Of a stretch of 64,000 nt of DNA, positions 17,335-26,521 are shown in pieces. The translations under genes and the position numbers were made by a program. How positions within the stretch are numbered: position 1 is the stretch's first letter; every line of letters begins with the position of its first letter. Source of the stretch: [Empedobacter] haloabium (GTDB lineage: Bacteria > Pseudomonadota > Gammaproteobacteria > Burkholderiales > Burkholderiaceae_D); assembly GCA_008011715.2 (NCBI GenBank), contig CP136508.1:3038001-3102000 (forward strand), in the 5' to 3' direction. The notes under the pieces were generated by a model, which had not been told where the DNA came from, did not search any database, and saw nothing but the letters and a program-made list of their open reading frames with translations.

Positions 17335-18944
17335 GGCATGAGAAACTCTCTAGGCTAGTGGATATTTCCATTGGCAGGACGCCATCTAGAAATGAACCCG
17401 ATTATTGGGGTAAGGGGCACCGTTGGGTCTCCATTAGGGATCTGAGCTCTAAAATTGTTACTGAGACAAAAGAGCAAATTACTGATTTTGCCGTTAAAGA
17501 CGCTCGGTGCAAAATAGTCAAAAAAGGCACCTTGCTTTTTAGCTTCAAGCTAACCATCGGCAAGATGGCGTTCGCGGGCTGCGATCTATTCACGAATGAA
17601 GCGATTGCGGCCTTTACCATCAAGAACGAAAGTGAGCTCAATTCAGAATTTCTCTACTACGCATTACAATCAGCAACTTATGGCGGCTCAAATCAGGCCG
17701 CAATGGGCAAGACACTCAATTCAAAGTCACTCGCAGAGATCGAGATACCTCTCCCATCGATAGAGGACCAAATCCGCATTGCCCATCTCCTCGGCAAAGT
17801 GGAGGGGCTGATCGCCCAGCGCAGGCAACACCTCCAACAACTCGACGAGCTGCTCAAAAGCGTGTTCTTGGAGATGTTTGGCCCTAGCTCTACCGGATAC
17901 GCAGATTGGCCGCTGGTTGAGATAAAGGATCTTGCAGCAGAACATAAAGGTGCAATGCGAACAGGGCCTTTTGGGTCGAACCTTCTGCACAGCGAATTTT
18001 CAACCGACGGTGATGTGGCCGTCCTCGGCATAGACAACGCCGTAAAGAACCGCTTTGAGTGGGATGAGAGGCGCTTCATTACCAATGAAAAATATAAGGA
18101 ACTTGAAACCTACCGAATATTCCCAGGGGACGTGATTGTCACGATCATGGGGACTATTGGTCGCTCAGCGGTGGTGCCGGATGATGTTCCTTTGGCAATT
18201 AATACGAAGCATTTGGCAGCAATTACGCTGAATCGAGAGCTTGCTAATCCATTGTTCGTGTCCTACTCCATCCACTCCAGCCCGTTCATTTTGAGCCAGT
18301 TCAAGAGCAAGAATAGAGGTGCCATCATGAGCGGCCTCAATCTCGGGCTCATCAAGGAAACCAAGCTCAAGCGGCCACCAATCGCACTGCAAAACAAATT
18401 CGCCGAAGCGCACATGCGGGTTGATGGCTTGAGGGCGCTGTATCAACAAAGCATCGCCGACTTGGAAACCTTGTACGGTGCGTTGAGCCAGCAGGCATTT
18501 AAGGGCGAGCTGGATCTCTCGCGCGTGTCCAAGCCTGGCGTACAAGCTGTGGAAGAAAAAACCGTCGTGGCCCCCCCCTTACCTCATGCCGAACAAGGCT
18601 TGGCAATTAACTTACCTGACACCGACAACTTGCTGGCTGCGCTTGAGAACGTTGAGGCACGCAAATCATTGATCTTGCAATGGCTGGAGGCCTATCGCGG
18701 CCAATCGGATGGCACGCCGCTTTCGGTACAGCACTTTATGGCAGCTGCACAGACCCGACTCGTGGAACTGCACCCCGACAACGACTTCGCGCTAGACGCC
18801 AACGACTACGAGCAAATTAAGGCGTGGGTGTTCAAAGCCATAGACGAGGGCCGTCTCCAACAGTCGCTAAATATCACAGGCCATGACGAAAAGGGAGCTC
18901 CGATCTTTGGCAACGTAATAGAGCTGAAGGCTGTGCAGGCATGA
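17331..18944 (+). CDS. hsdS: Type I specificity subunit with a C-terminal extension
   Basis: The DNA-recognition subunit, which sets the bipartite target of both methylation and cutting. There are two target-recognition domains (about 1-150 and 195-370), each followed by a helical spacer (LLGKVEGLIAQRRQHLQQLD and LRALYQQSIADLETLYGALS). The typical end GELDLSRV is reached near residue 400. About 130 further residues follow, the last 100 of them a compact-looking segment (from NLLAALENVEARK to the end) that does not look like a third recognition domain. It overlaps hsdM and the AAA gene by four bases on each side. Confidence 0.92.
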   Translation: MRHEKLSRLVDISIGRTPSRNEPDYWGKGHRWVSIRDLSSKIVTETKEQITDFAVKDARCKIVKKGTLLFSFKLTIGKMAFAGCDLFTNEAIAAFTIKNESELNSEFLYYALQSATYGGSNQAAMGKTLNSKSLAEIEIPLPSIEDQIRIAHLLGKVEGLIAQRRQHLQQLDELLKSVFLEMFGPSSTGYADWPLVEIKDLAAEHKGAMRTGPFGSNLLHSEFSTDGDVAVLGIDNAVKNRFEWDERRFITNEKYKELETYRIFPGDVIVTIMGTIGRSAVVPDDVPLAINTKHLAAITLNRELANPLFVSYSIHSSPFILSQFKSKNRGAIMSGLNLGLIKETKLKRPPIALQNKFAEAHMRVDGLRALYQQSIADLETLYGALSQQAFKGELDLSRVSKPGVQAVEEKTVVAPPLPHAEQGLAINLPDTDNLLAALENVEARKSLILQWLEAYRGQSDGTPLSVQHFMAAAQTRLVELHPDNDFALDANDYEQIKAWVFKAIDEGRLQQSLNITGHDEKGAPIFGNVIELKAVQA

Positions 18945-20731
18945 AATTATTGCGTCTCAAGATCACGGACCCAGACGGATTTCGCAGCCTACCTTACGGG
19001 TTCGAGCATCACTTTCGCACCGAGTGGAGTCTGCAGAATGAACTCGCCCAGCATGAAGGCTTTGCGCCCTTCGTGTGCGCCGGCCCAAACGGCAGCGGCA
19101 AGTCCAACCTCCTCGAAGTGTTGGCGGCGATCTTCTTCCAGTTAGAAGTGCTGCGTGTTCGCCGCAGCTTCTTGCCAGAGGTGTTGCAGAGTGAGGCTTT
19201 GGATTTCTCACCCGTCGCTTTCGAGTTGGATTACCTGATTCGCCTGCCTGCCGAATACCGTGGCCCTGACAGCCCGGAGTGGGCGAAGGTGGGCGTCTGG
19301 AAAAATGCCGGTGAATCCGTGCGTTTTCAGTGGGAAAACCAGAGCGACTTCGACACCGATGTGTATGATGCCTTCAAGGGCGATCACGCAGACATCCTGC
19401 TGCCGCAGTCCGTTGTAGCCTACTCCTCGGGCGAAAACGAAATCCTCAGTCTGCCATTCTTCAAGACGCGTTTCGTGCAGTTCGACGAATATTGGAACGC
19501 CCTTATTAGGCAGCTACCATATCCCGGCCACCCAGAAACTAGGTTGGCCTATCTGGATAATGAATTCAGTCAGGCAATCCTGTTGTGCAATCTGCTCTTT
19601 GAGGACGCCGCCGCCTTGCAGCCTTACTGCCAGGATGTCGGTATCGAGTCGCTAAAGGAGTTCCGCATCATCCTTCGCCGCAGTATTCCTGTCATGCGCC
19701 AACAGATTGCCGCTTTCACTTCTGGCGATTATGTTTTGCCCACCGAAACACAGGTTGGTCGCTTTGCAGACACCAATGCGGTTTATCTTGATCCTGAGAT
19801 GGGCGATTACAGGCTCAACTTGCTTCAGGGGCTTGAGGCCAACGAACGTACTGAACGCACCGCCATCGTCGAGAAGCTCAAACGCTGCGCAACCGTCTAT
19901 TTCCACGACGATAAATCCGATACGCTGATCCTCGATTATAGAGTCAATGAGAATACAAAGGCGGCATTTCGGGCCAACTTCGATTATTCGGCATTATCCT
20001 TGTTCCAGGCGCTCCAAGTCCTGTTCGCGCTTAATCTATACTCGGTCAGCGACAAGCTGAAATCGGATTTATATGTTTCGACCAGTCACTACGTCAGTGA
20101 GACTGTGCCGACTTTGGCTTCCGATGAGCGCATCATGCGCATTAAGAACTTCTACTTCACGAAGCGTAATGTAGAAAAGCCGATGCTCCTTAAAGAGCTA
20201 TCGGATGGCGAGCACCAATTGCTGCATAGCCTCGGCTTGTGCCTGCTGTTCCGCAACACCAACAGCCTGTTTCTGTTCGACGAACCGGAAACCCACTTCA
20301 ACCCGGACTGGCGGGCTAGCTTCATAAGCCGCCTACGCCAGTGCCTGCCCGACACCGGGAAGGTGGGGCAGGAAATGCTAATCACAACGCACTCCCCGTT
20401 CCTTATATCCGACAGCATGCCGGATAAGGTGCTGGTGTTTGCTAAGGACGAGGCAAGCCGCGCGGTACAGGTTAGCCACCCCGACTACAACACGTTGGGC
20501 GCATCGATCAACAAGATCACCATGAACACCTTCGACAAGCGCGAAACTATTGGCGGCCGTGCGCAGGCGCTTCTGGATGATTTGCGCAGGAGCTTTGAAC
20601 AGGGACTGGAAGACAAAGAGGCCTTGATTACGCAGATCCACCAACAATTTGGCGACTCGGTAGAAAAAGTGTTGCTGATCAATGCCATCCTTGACGCTGA
20701 GTCACAAGGTAGCGGGGAGGCGAAACACTGA
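18941..20731 (+). CDS. Restriction-system-associated AAA/ABC-type ATPase
   Basis: A 596-residue P-loop ATPase of the SMC/ABC-like group. Walker A GPNGSGKS is at 48-55, an ABC-signature-like LSDGEHQLL near 420 and Walker B with catalytic acid FLFDEPE near 443-449 (D447, E448). A D-loop/H-switch region (ITTHSPFLISD) follows. The long central insertion lacks recognised domains. Its ATG overlaps the hsdS stop by four bases, and the next gene, an HNH nuclease, overlaps by one base. The pairing ATPase + HNH recalls the PtuA-PtuB pair of Septu, but here it is embedded in a type I operon. It may gate the nuclease; this is inference. Confidence 0.82.
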   Translation: MKLLRLKITDPDGFRSLPYGFEHHFRTEWSLQNELAQHEGFAPFVCAGPNGSGKSNLLEVLAAIFFQLEVLRVRRSFLPEVLQSEALDFSPVAFELDYLIRLPAEYRGPDSPEWAKVGVWKNAGESVRFQWENQSDFDTDVYDAFKGDHADILLPQSVVAYSSGENEILSLPFFKTRFVQFDEYWNALIRQLPYPGHPETRLAYLDNEFSQAILLCNLLFEDAAALQPYCQDVGIESLKEFRIILRRSIPVMRQQIAAFTSGDYVLPTETQVGRFADTNAVYLDPEMGDYRLNLLQGLEANERTERTAIVEKLKRCATVYFHDDKSDTLILDYRVNENTKAAFRANFDYSALSLFQALQVLFALNLYSVSDKLKSDLYVSTSHYVSETVPTLASDERIMRIKNFYFTKRNVEKPMLLKELSDGEHQLLHSLGLCLLFRNTNSLFLFDEPETHFNPDWRASFISRLRQCLPDTGKVGQEMLITTHSPFLISDSMPDKVLVFAKDEASRAVQVSHPDYNTLGASINKITMNTFDKRETIGGRAQALLDDLRRSFEQGLEDKEALITQIHQQFGDSVEKVLLINAILDAESQGSGEAKH

Positions 20732-21807
20732 TGCTGTTTCCTTACACGTATGTGCCGCACCAGATGGAGAGGATGCAGCGATTTATTAATTTCATTTTCT
20801 ATCAAGTCTGGTGCCGGGCGAGTAAGGCTGGAAAGTACGATTTGAGTCTGTTTGATGCCAATCCACCGCTCAAAGAGGTGATGACGTCTTTCGCTTATGA
20901 TCACACCGACGCCGGGGATCGCTTTTCAAGCCAAATTCAAGCCATATATCAAAGTTTCTCCCTCCTTTCGCGAAACGACATCGTGCAGTTCAAGCGGTGG
21001 TACCAAGGCAATAACGACTTGGAGAAGGTGTGCGCCAATGATCCGTCTGCCCATCTTATTCGCTACGCGGACATTCCCGTTGTACACATAGGACTTACAG
21101 AACAATTAGCGGCCTTTTTCAAAGGATTATACTCACAGTCGCTGCTGGACCTCGCGGCACTACGAGCTAAGATCGGTGACATCGACGATCACTACCAGAC
21201 CTTCGTGCAAACCAACAACGCTGGCAAATGCCCGTTTTGCGGCATCAACGACCTGCTGGGCGAATACCACAGCAAGCGCGAAGCCTACGATCACTACCTA
21301 CCCAAGTCGCTGTACCCGTTCAATTCCATCAATTTTCGAAACCTCGTGCCAGCCTGCCACCACTGCAACAGCAGCTACAAATCGATCAAGAACCCAGCCT
21401 ACACACCCAAAGACCCTGCAAGAGCAATTCAACGCCGTGCGGTTTTCTATCCATACAAAACGGCGCCCCATGCCATCGAGGTACAAGTCGATTTGCATCA
21501 GTCTGACATCGCCAAGCTCAAGCCGGAGGACATCACCTTGCAGTTTGGCCCCGCAGTAGTCAAGGAGGAACTAGAAACCTGGAAGGATATATACGGTATT
21601 GAAGAGCGCTACAAGGCCAAGCTCTGCGGAAAGAATGACGGCAAGTACTGGATCACGCAGGTGCTGGACGAATGGAAAGAAGATGGTCGAGATCCTGCCG
21701 AGTTTCTGACAACATTGGCGCGGCAGGCCCGGAACTGTCCGTACGCTGAGTGCAACTTTCTCAAGAAGTCGTTTCTCGATGCCTGCCAAAAGGTTGGGGT
21801 TTTATAG
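20731..21807 (+). CDS. HNH endonuclease partner of the AAA ATPase
   Basis: A 358-residue protein with an HNH-type zinc nuclease domain. C167/C170 (KCPFCG) and C209/C212 (ACHHCN) would bind structural zinc, and the catalytic His lies in YDHYLPKSLYP. The 160-residue N-terminal part is unrecognised and may contact the ATPase. The C-terminal 120 residues are also unassigned. It is the last gene of the hsdRMS-AAA-HNH series, joined by a TGATG overlap. The tight coupling implies fixed stoichiometry with the ATPase. A role in cutting invading DNA is inferred from domain and context. Confidence 0.84.
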   Translation: MLFPYTYVPHQMERMQRFINFIFYQVWCRASKAGKYDLSLFDANPPLKEVMTSFAYDHTDAGDRFSSQIQAIYQSFSLLSRNDIVQFKRWYQGNNDLEKVCANDPSAHLIRYADIPVVHIGLTEQLAAFFKGLYSQSLLDLAALRAKIGDIDDHYQTFVQTNNAGKCPFCGINDLLGEYHSKREAYDHYLPKSLYPFNSINFRNLVPACHHCNSSYKSIKNPAYTPKDPARAIQRRAVFYPYKTAPHAIEVQVDLHQSDIAKLKPEDITLQFGPAVVKEELETWKDIYGIEERYKAKLCGKNDGKYWITQVLDEWKEDGRDPAEFLTTLARQARNCPYAECNFLKKSFLDACQKVGVL

Positions 21808-21967
21808 ATATTTTCATCCTATTGCGGAAGCCACTCTTCCAGCCAACGCAGTTCGTCATTTAGTCCATAAATATAATCACGCGTTCTTCCAAGCCGTGCA
21901 ATCCCTGCCCGTTGACGGCGCAGTCGTTTGCAGCGACACTACTTGCGCCTAATTCCCAAGGAGCATC

Positions 21968-23107
21968 ATGGCGCACTCCCCGTTCAGCAAGAAGACCTTA
22001 AAGGCGTTTGACCTCGCGTACGACACAGGACATCAATCAGACGCCGAACGAGACCGGGGATCATTCCTAAACGCCTTTCCGCTGGATAAGCTCAAGCAAC
22101 TGCGCTTGGAGCAGTACGTCATCGGCACACAGCGCCCGACGTTTTGCGCGCTAGTGGAAGCGAAGACCCGGAGCTGGGCAAATATTCAGGGCGCCACCGC
22201 GCTCAAATTTGGCATTTACTATGGCCGTACCAAAAAAGATCCACAAATGCGTTACCGCTACCAGCCCAGGCTGGGTCCAAACGTGCAACAGGCCTATCGC
22301 CAAGTCAAGCAACACTTGCTGCAGTTAGTCGCACTAGGAGCGGCGAGAACATTGCAGTTCGCGGCCATTGATGCGCTCCCTCTGTCGCAAATGTTCAAAG
22401 CCAAGATCCTCAGCTTGTATTTTCCGAAGCGGTTCTTGAACGTCTGCAGCGGCGACCATCTTAAACTTTTGGCAAAACAACTGGGGCTGGAGGACGGCTC
22501 ACCGTTAAGTTACTACCAGCACAGGCTGCTGCACCTGAGAGACACGGACCCTCTTTGCGCGCGCTGGAAGAACCCGAAATACATGGCGTTCCTGTACCAT
22601 ACCTATATCAATTCAGGACAGCCAATCCCCGAGCGCATCCGCAAGCCTCGCAAGAAGACGTCTCAGCCTACCGATTTCGACGAGATACAGGCCGAGCGCA
22701 ACCGAATCGGGAAACTGGCGGAAGATTTTGCGCTGGCCTATGAGCAGGAACGTCTGAAGGGCGACGACGACTTGGCGCACCTGGTGCATCACATCCAGGA
22801 TCGCACGAAGTATGCGGGCGATGGTTTCGACTTCCTCTCCTACTCTACCCCGACACAGCGGCGCTACATCGAGGTGAAAGCCGTACCCCGGGAGCGTAGC
22901 GACGCGACCTCGCGTTTTTTCCTCTCTGAGAATGAGCTGGAGGTCTCGCGTACTCCCGGAAAGAAGAGTCATTACTATTTCTATCTGGTACGGTTTGACG
23001 GCAAGGGCCGGCCGTGTGAGTGTATCGTCGAAGAGGCGGAAAATCTGCTGCGACGCAGCGTGCTAGAAACCGCTGTTTACCGAGTGGTGTTTGAAGTCGT
23101 GACCTGA
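21968..23107 (+). CDS. DUF3883-like protein, possible nuclease
   Basis: A 379-residue protein with an AAGGAGC ribosome site. The C-terminal 140 residues match the DUF3883 pattern found in restriction-associated proteins: an opening helix (RIGKLAEDFALAYEQERL), then GFDF (D288), then RYIEVKAV (E302, K304). The D...ExK set is compatible with a PD-(D/E)xK nuclease fold. The N-terminal 240 residues are not recognised. It follows the HNH gene after a 160-base gap with no overlap, so it may be a separate transcription unit of the same defence cargo. Confidence 0.72.
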   Translation: MAHSPFSKKTLKAFDLAYDTGHQSDAERDRGSFLNAFPLDKLKQLRLEQYVIGTQRPTFCALVEAKTRSWANIQGATALKFGIYYGRTKKDPQMRYRYQPRLGPNVQQAYRQVKQHLLQLVALGAARTLQFAAIDALPLSQMFKAKILSLYFPKRFLNVCSGDHLKLLAKQLGLEDGSPLSYYQHRLLHLRDTDPLCARWKNPKYMAFLYHTYINSGQPIPERIRKPRKKTSQPTDFDEIQAERNRIGKLAEDFALAYEQERLKGDDDLAHLVHHIQDRTKYAGDGFDFLSYSTPTQRRYIEVKAVPRERSDATSRFFLSENELEVSRTPGKKSHYYFYLVRFDGKGRPCECIVEEAENLLRRSVLETAVYRVVFEVVT

Positions 23108-23344
23108 GGATACCTCGCGGGAAAGCTTGGCTGGAACTGTTTCGCTTCAAAGCCAAAAGCAAGACGCCAGACAGTGCTGCGTCGCTGTTCAACTCCTCAG
23201 ATACTTAACAAACAAGGCTTGGCATTGCAAAACTCATGTACTGCTCGATGTGTTAGCCATCATGTGTGATCTATTAAAACAGGAGCAGTCACTTCTTTTC
23301 GATATCTGACGATAGGTTTCTAATCCTTTTTTGCGAAATTCATA

Positions 23345-24739
23345 ATGAATATCAGCGCTCGTTCCGAATTAATTCATAATTTTTTTACTGGTATTGCCGA
23401 CGCGCAAAATCATGACACGAGGCGAGCACTTGAAGGCGATTTTTCGGGGGCTGGAAAATATTCGCCACTTACGGAAAGATTTTTAGAGAACAACGAAGAA
23501 TTGTTTTCGACGATTCTGCCGGAATTTATTCGCCTACTAGGAAATGAGGGATGCACCGAAGAAATCATAGAAATTGAAAAGCGCCATATGGAATCTGAGA
23601 TTGAGGCGCACTATGCAGATCTTGAAGATGAAAACGCCGACCATCGCACCGTAATCGCGCTAATTGAAATCAAAGAAGAGAAATTAAAAAGATTTTCGAT
23701 TAAGGCCGTGGAAGAGGATGCGGGAAATATTTTTGAATCGACCGTCCTTCCATTACTAAAAGACCCCCACTCAAACCAGACCGAGAGGAATTACTTCTAC
23801 CTGTTTTTGCTAAAAATTGAATTCAGAAGATTCCTTGAAGAGGCCAGCAAGAACGAAAAATATAGCAGAACGCATTGGAGAGAAAATTTAATATATAAAT
23901 ATTATAGTAATATAGAAATTGACATTAGAAAAAGCGATCTTCAGTTCAGTAAATACGACCTTTATACCATAAACGAAGACTGCGAAATTTTCGTTGCGGT
24001 GCCCTCAAGGGTTATCGACCATAAAAATAAAATTCAGTTTATCGTTGAAATACCGGAAGAACTACTTGAGATGCTCGACAACTTAAAAAAAGAGGCTCAA
24101 ATTAAGGACCTTGCGCTGCTAGCAAAGTCCCAACGCCCCATCGAATCGGATCAACACATCTCTATTTTACTCGGAAATTATCAGCAACCTACTCCGCCAA
24201 AGATTCAGGATGTGTATTACAACAACTTTACCAATGTTCTCCAAGACACGATAAAGTCCCGAATGACTTCCGAAGATCGATTATTCTTTTCGGACGCCAT
24301 TTACAGATTTCACGAAGCGAGCTCAGATGATGCTATCTGGGTTTTCTCGAGCGGCAACAGTGTCGAGTTCGAAGAAATTTTGGAAAGCCCAGAGATACTT
24401 GATAATTGTGTCGTCACGCAACTTGTTCATTTGGAATATTTAAAGGAAAATCAAAGAATTAAAATTTCCCATATTGATCACGAGTTTATTTTCTATAGCC
24501 ACGATGAGTTTAGTAAGCGGCTCGAAGACCACAATCAAAAGGGTGCAGCTAAAAAAAGGATTAAGACCTTCAAAATTGACAATTCAAGAATGCCCTTAAT
24601 ATTAGAGGACGGGACGTTTTCTTTGTATACGGTATTAGAAGCATTTTTCTCAAAAGCATACTTGGTGCAAGACTTCTTAGTGAAAGGTTGCGGAATCAGG
24701 GATGTTATGGAGATGGTAAGTCAGAAGGCGGCAAAATAA
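23345..24739 (+). CDS. AT-rich orphan gene at the island edge
   Basis: A 464-residue soluble protein with no recognised domain. It is clearly richer in A and T than the neighbouring genes (many AAA, GAA, ATT and TTT codons), a sign of recent transfer. The first half is strongly charged and helical (EIIEIEKRHMESEIEAHYAD). The second half looks mixed alpha/beta and ends with a helical segment. No signal peptide or membrane span is visible. Upstream lies a 237-base AT-rich gap. Its place beside restriction genes makes a defence role possible. No function can be named. Confidence 0.7.
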   Translation: MNISARSELIHNFFTGIADAQNHDTRRALEGDFSGAGKYSPLTERFLENNEELFSTILPEFIRLLGNEGCTEEIIEIEKRHMESEIEAHYADLEDENADHRTVIALIEIKEEKLKRFSIKAVEEDAGNIFESTVLPLLKDPHSNQTERNYFYLFLLKIEFRRFLEEASKNEKYSRTHWRENLIYKYYSNIEIDIRKSDLQFSKYDLYTINEDCEIFVAVPSRVIDHKNKIQFIVEIPEELLEMLDNLKKEAQIKDLALLAKSQRPIESDQHISILLGNYQQPTPPKIQDVYYNNFTNVLQDTIKSRMTSEDRLFFSDAIYRFHEASSDDAIWVFSSGNSVEFEEILESPEILDNCVVTQLVHLEYLKENQRIKISHIDHEFIFYSHDEFSKRLEDHNQKGAAKKRIKTFKIDNSRMPLILEDGTFSLYTVLEAFFSKAYLVQDFLVKGCGIRDVMEMVSQKAAK

Positions 24740-25376
24740 GGTGGGACGTGAAGAGGTTTGGCCTTGCGCTTTAAGGGCCGCCCGTCATAAGACGCCTGTC
24801 AAAAGGTATTCTTGGCGAGGCGAGCTATGTCCTGCATCTAGTCACACGCAACACATCTGGAGCAGAAATTGTGAATCCTGACAAAGGCCGTTGCGCGGCA
24901 CCCGGAACCCCACGCAACAGAAATGGCTCCTTCGTCAACGCAACGGGGGTGAGCAAAAGAGATTGGATTATTCCCGAAGAACGCCGATGATGTATGGGGA
25001 AAGTTGCCAAGTAGACGCGCAACACCACACCCAAACTACCAAGAATGCGAAGCCCTCAAGAGACCGGCAGGCACTCGGACGCCAGTCCCGTCCGCTTGAC
25101 TGGGATGGCTTCCGAACCGCCAGCGACATCGTGCCTGCCTGGCCACCCGCCTGCGCCAGTCGGCCAGTATTGCCTTCGTCCGCTTGTCCCATCCGGACCA
25201 GTGCGTCCGGCGTTGACACGAAGTCCTCCTGGCCGTATCGCGCCGACGGTTGCGTGCACGCATTGCAGGCGATTTCGCTCACCGCGCATGAGTCACGCGC
25301 GCCAATGGCCAGGATCATGTACGCCCGGTCTCGGCGCAGCATCATCCGCTGCGCGCACGCAAGACTTGTCAGTATG
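24740..25376. other. Gene-free stretch at the right edge of the island
   Basis: About 640 bases without a supported gene. Open frames exist on both strands but show no recognisable protein and no good starts. Base composition changes here from AT-rich to the GC-rich background, so the right junction of the accessory island probably lies inside. No tRNA or obvious attachment repeat was found. Confidence 0.4.
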
Positions 25377-26300
25377 TCAAGTTGCCGACGACTGTCGACC
25401 ATTGTCGAGTAGCCAGTCGCGAAACGCCACCAAGCGCGGCAGATTGCCGCATTCCGGACGGTAGACGACATAGTATGCGAGCGGCGAGGTCATCCTGAAG
25501 CTGGGCACCAGCCGGATCAGGCGCCCCGCCCTGACGTCGTCCTGCGCCATGACGCTCCGCGCCAGCGCGATACCGTGCCCGTCGATCGCGGCTTGCAGGA
25601 CGGCCGCGGAATTATTGATCTTCATGCCGCGCTCGGCTGGAACGCCTGTCAGCCCGGCTGCTTCCAGCCACGCTTTCCATGACGGGAAGTCGCTGTCCTT
25701 GTCCATCGACAAATCGTGGATCAGCATCTGCCGTCCGATAGCCTGGGCAGTGCCGAATGGGCCGTGTGCGCTCAGTAATTTGGGCGAGCAGACCGGGTAA
25801 ATTTCTTCGTCCATCAGCTTCACGGCCGTCAAACCGGGCCAGGCGCCCTTTCCATACCGTACGCCGATATCGATGCCATGCACAACGAAGTCGACAGGCC
25901 GAAGGTTGGTGTCCAGACGAACGTCGGTCTCCGGGCACACTGCCTGGAAGCTTTCGATTCGTGGCAGCAGCCACTTTGCGGCAAACGCCGGGCTCACGGC
26001 AACGGTGAGTACGCCGCTCGTCGATGCCTCCCTCAGCTTTTCAAGGCCCAGCACGATTCTGTCGAACCCGGCGCGTATGTCTGGCAAGGCCCGCTCCGCA
26101 ATGGCCGTCGGGACCAGCCGATTCGTGCCACTACTGCCGCGGTGAAAAAGCGGGGTTCCGAGCCACCCCTCGAGTGAGCGGACGAGTTGCCCGACCGCCG
26201 CAGGCGTCACATTCAACTCCTTGGCCGCAGCGGAAAAACTCTGGTGACGGGCACTGGCCTCAAAAGCACGGAGCGCGTTCATCTGTACGGGTGACTTCAT
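25377..26300 (-). CDS. LysR-family regulator (GcvA-like)
   Basis: A 307-residue transcription factor. The N-terminal winged HTH (MNALRAFEASARHQSFSAAA ... LNVTPAAVGQLVRSLE) is followed by a LysR substrate-binding domain from about residue 95 (LTVAVSPAFAAKWLLPRI). The sub-type resembles GcvA/AmpR-like regulators. It is divergent from the SDR operon starting at 26522, and the 221 bases between them contain a short palindrome. By the usual LysR arrangement it should control that operon and itself in response to a small ligand, which is unknown. Confidence 0.9.
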   Translation of the reverse strand: MKSPVQMNALRAFEASARHQSFSAAAKELNVTPAAVGQLVRSLEGWLGTPLFHRGSSGTNRLVPTAIAERALPDIRAGFDRIVLGLEKLREASTSGVLTVAVSPAFAAKWLLPRIESFQAVCPETDVRLDTNLRPVDFVVHGIDIGVRYGKGAWPGLTAVKLMDEEIYPVCSPKLLSAHGPFGTAQAIGRQMLIHDLSMDKDSDFPSWKAWLEAAGLTGVPAERGMKINNSAAVLQAAIDGHGIALARSVMAQDDVRAGRLIRLVPSFRMTSPLAYYVVYRPECGNLPRLVAFRDWLLDNGRQSSAT

Positions 26301-26361
26301 GGCGGGAAAGTTTTTCTTTCAATGACTGACACTTTATATGGTTTGTCCGCCGTTGGAAACT

Positions 26362-26374
26362 GGCAGATACTGCC
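26362..26374. promoter_or_regulatory. Short palindrome between the LysR gene and the SDR operon
   Basis: The sequence GGCAG-ATA-CTGCC is a 5-bp inverted repeat with a 3-base spacer in the divergent promoter region. It is a candidate binding site for the LysR regulator, but it is short and unique by eye. Confidence 0.25.
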
Positions 26375-26521
26375 GTCAGTTGCTTGACTGCACGTGAGTG
26401 CGGCAAGCAAATACGACAGCGAAGAGGAAATGAAATCTATCAGCGTCGGGTGCCTGGAGCACCAGCGTTTCCTCTTCGTATCTCAATCTCGCCATACTGG
26501 CGTCAACTATGAGGCAGCAAA

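Noticed and set aside
24891..25471. Several overlapping open frames on both strands in the gap before the LysR gene
   Set aside because: There are no ribosome sites, no domains and no consistent frame. They overlap each other and the 3' end of the LysR gene.
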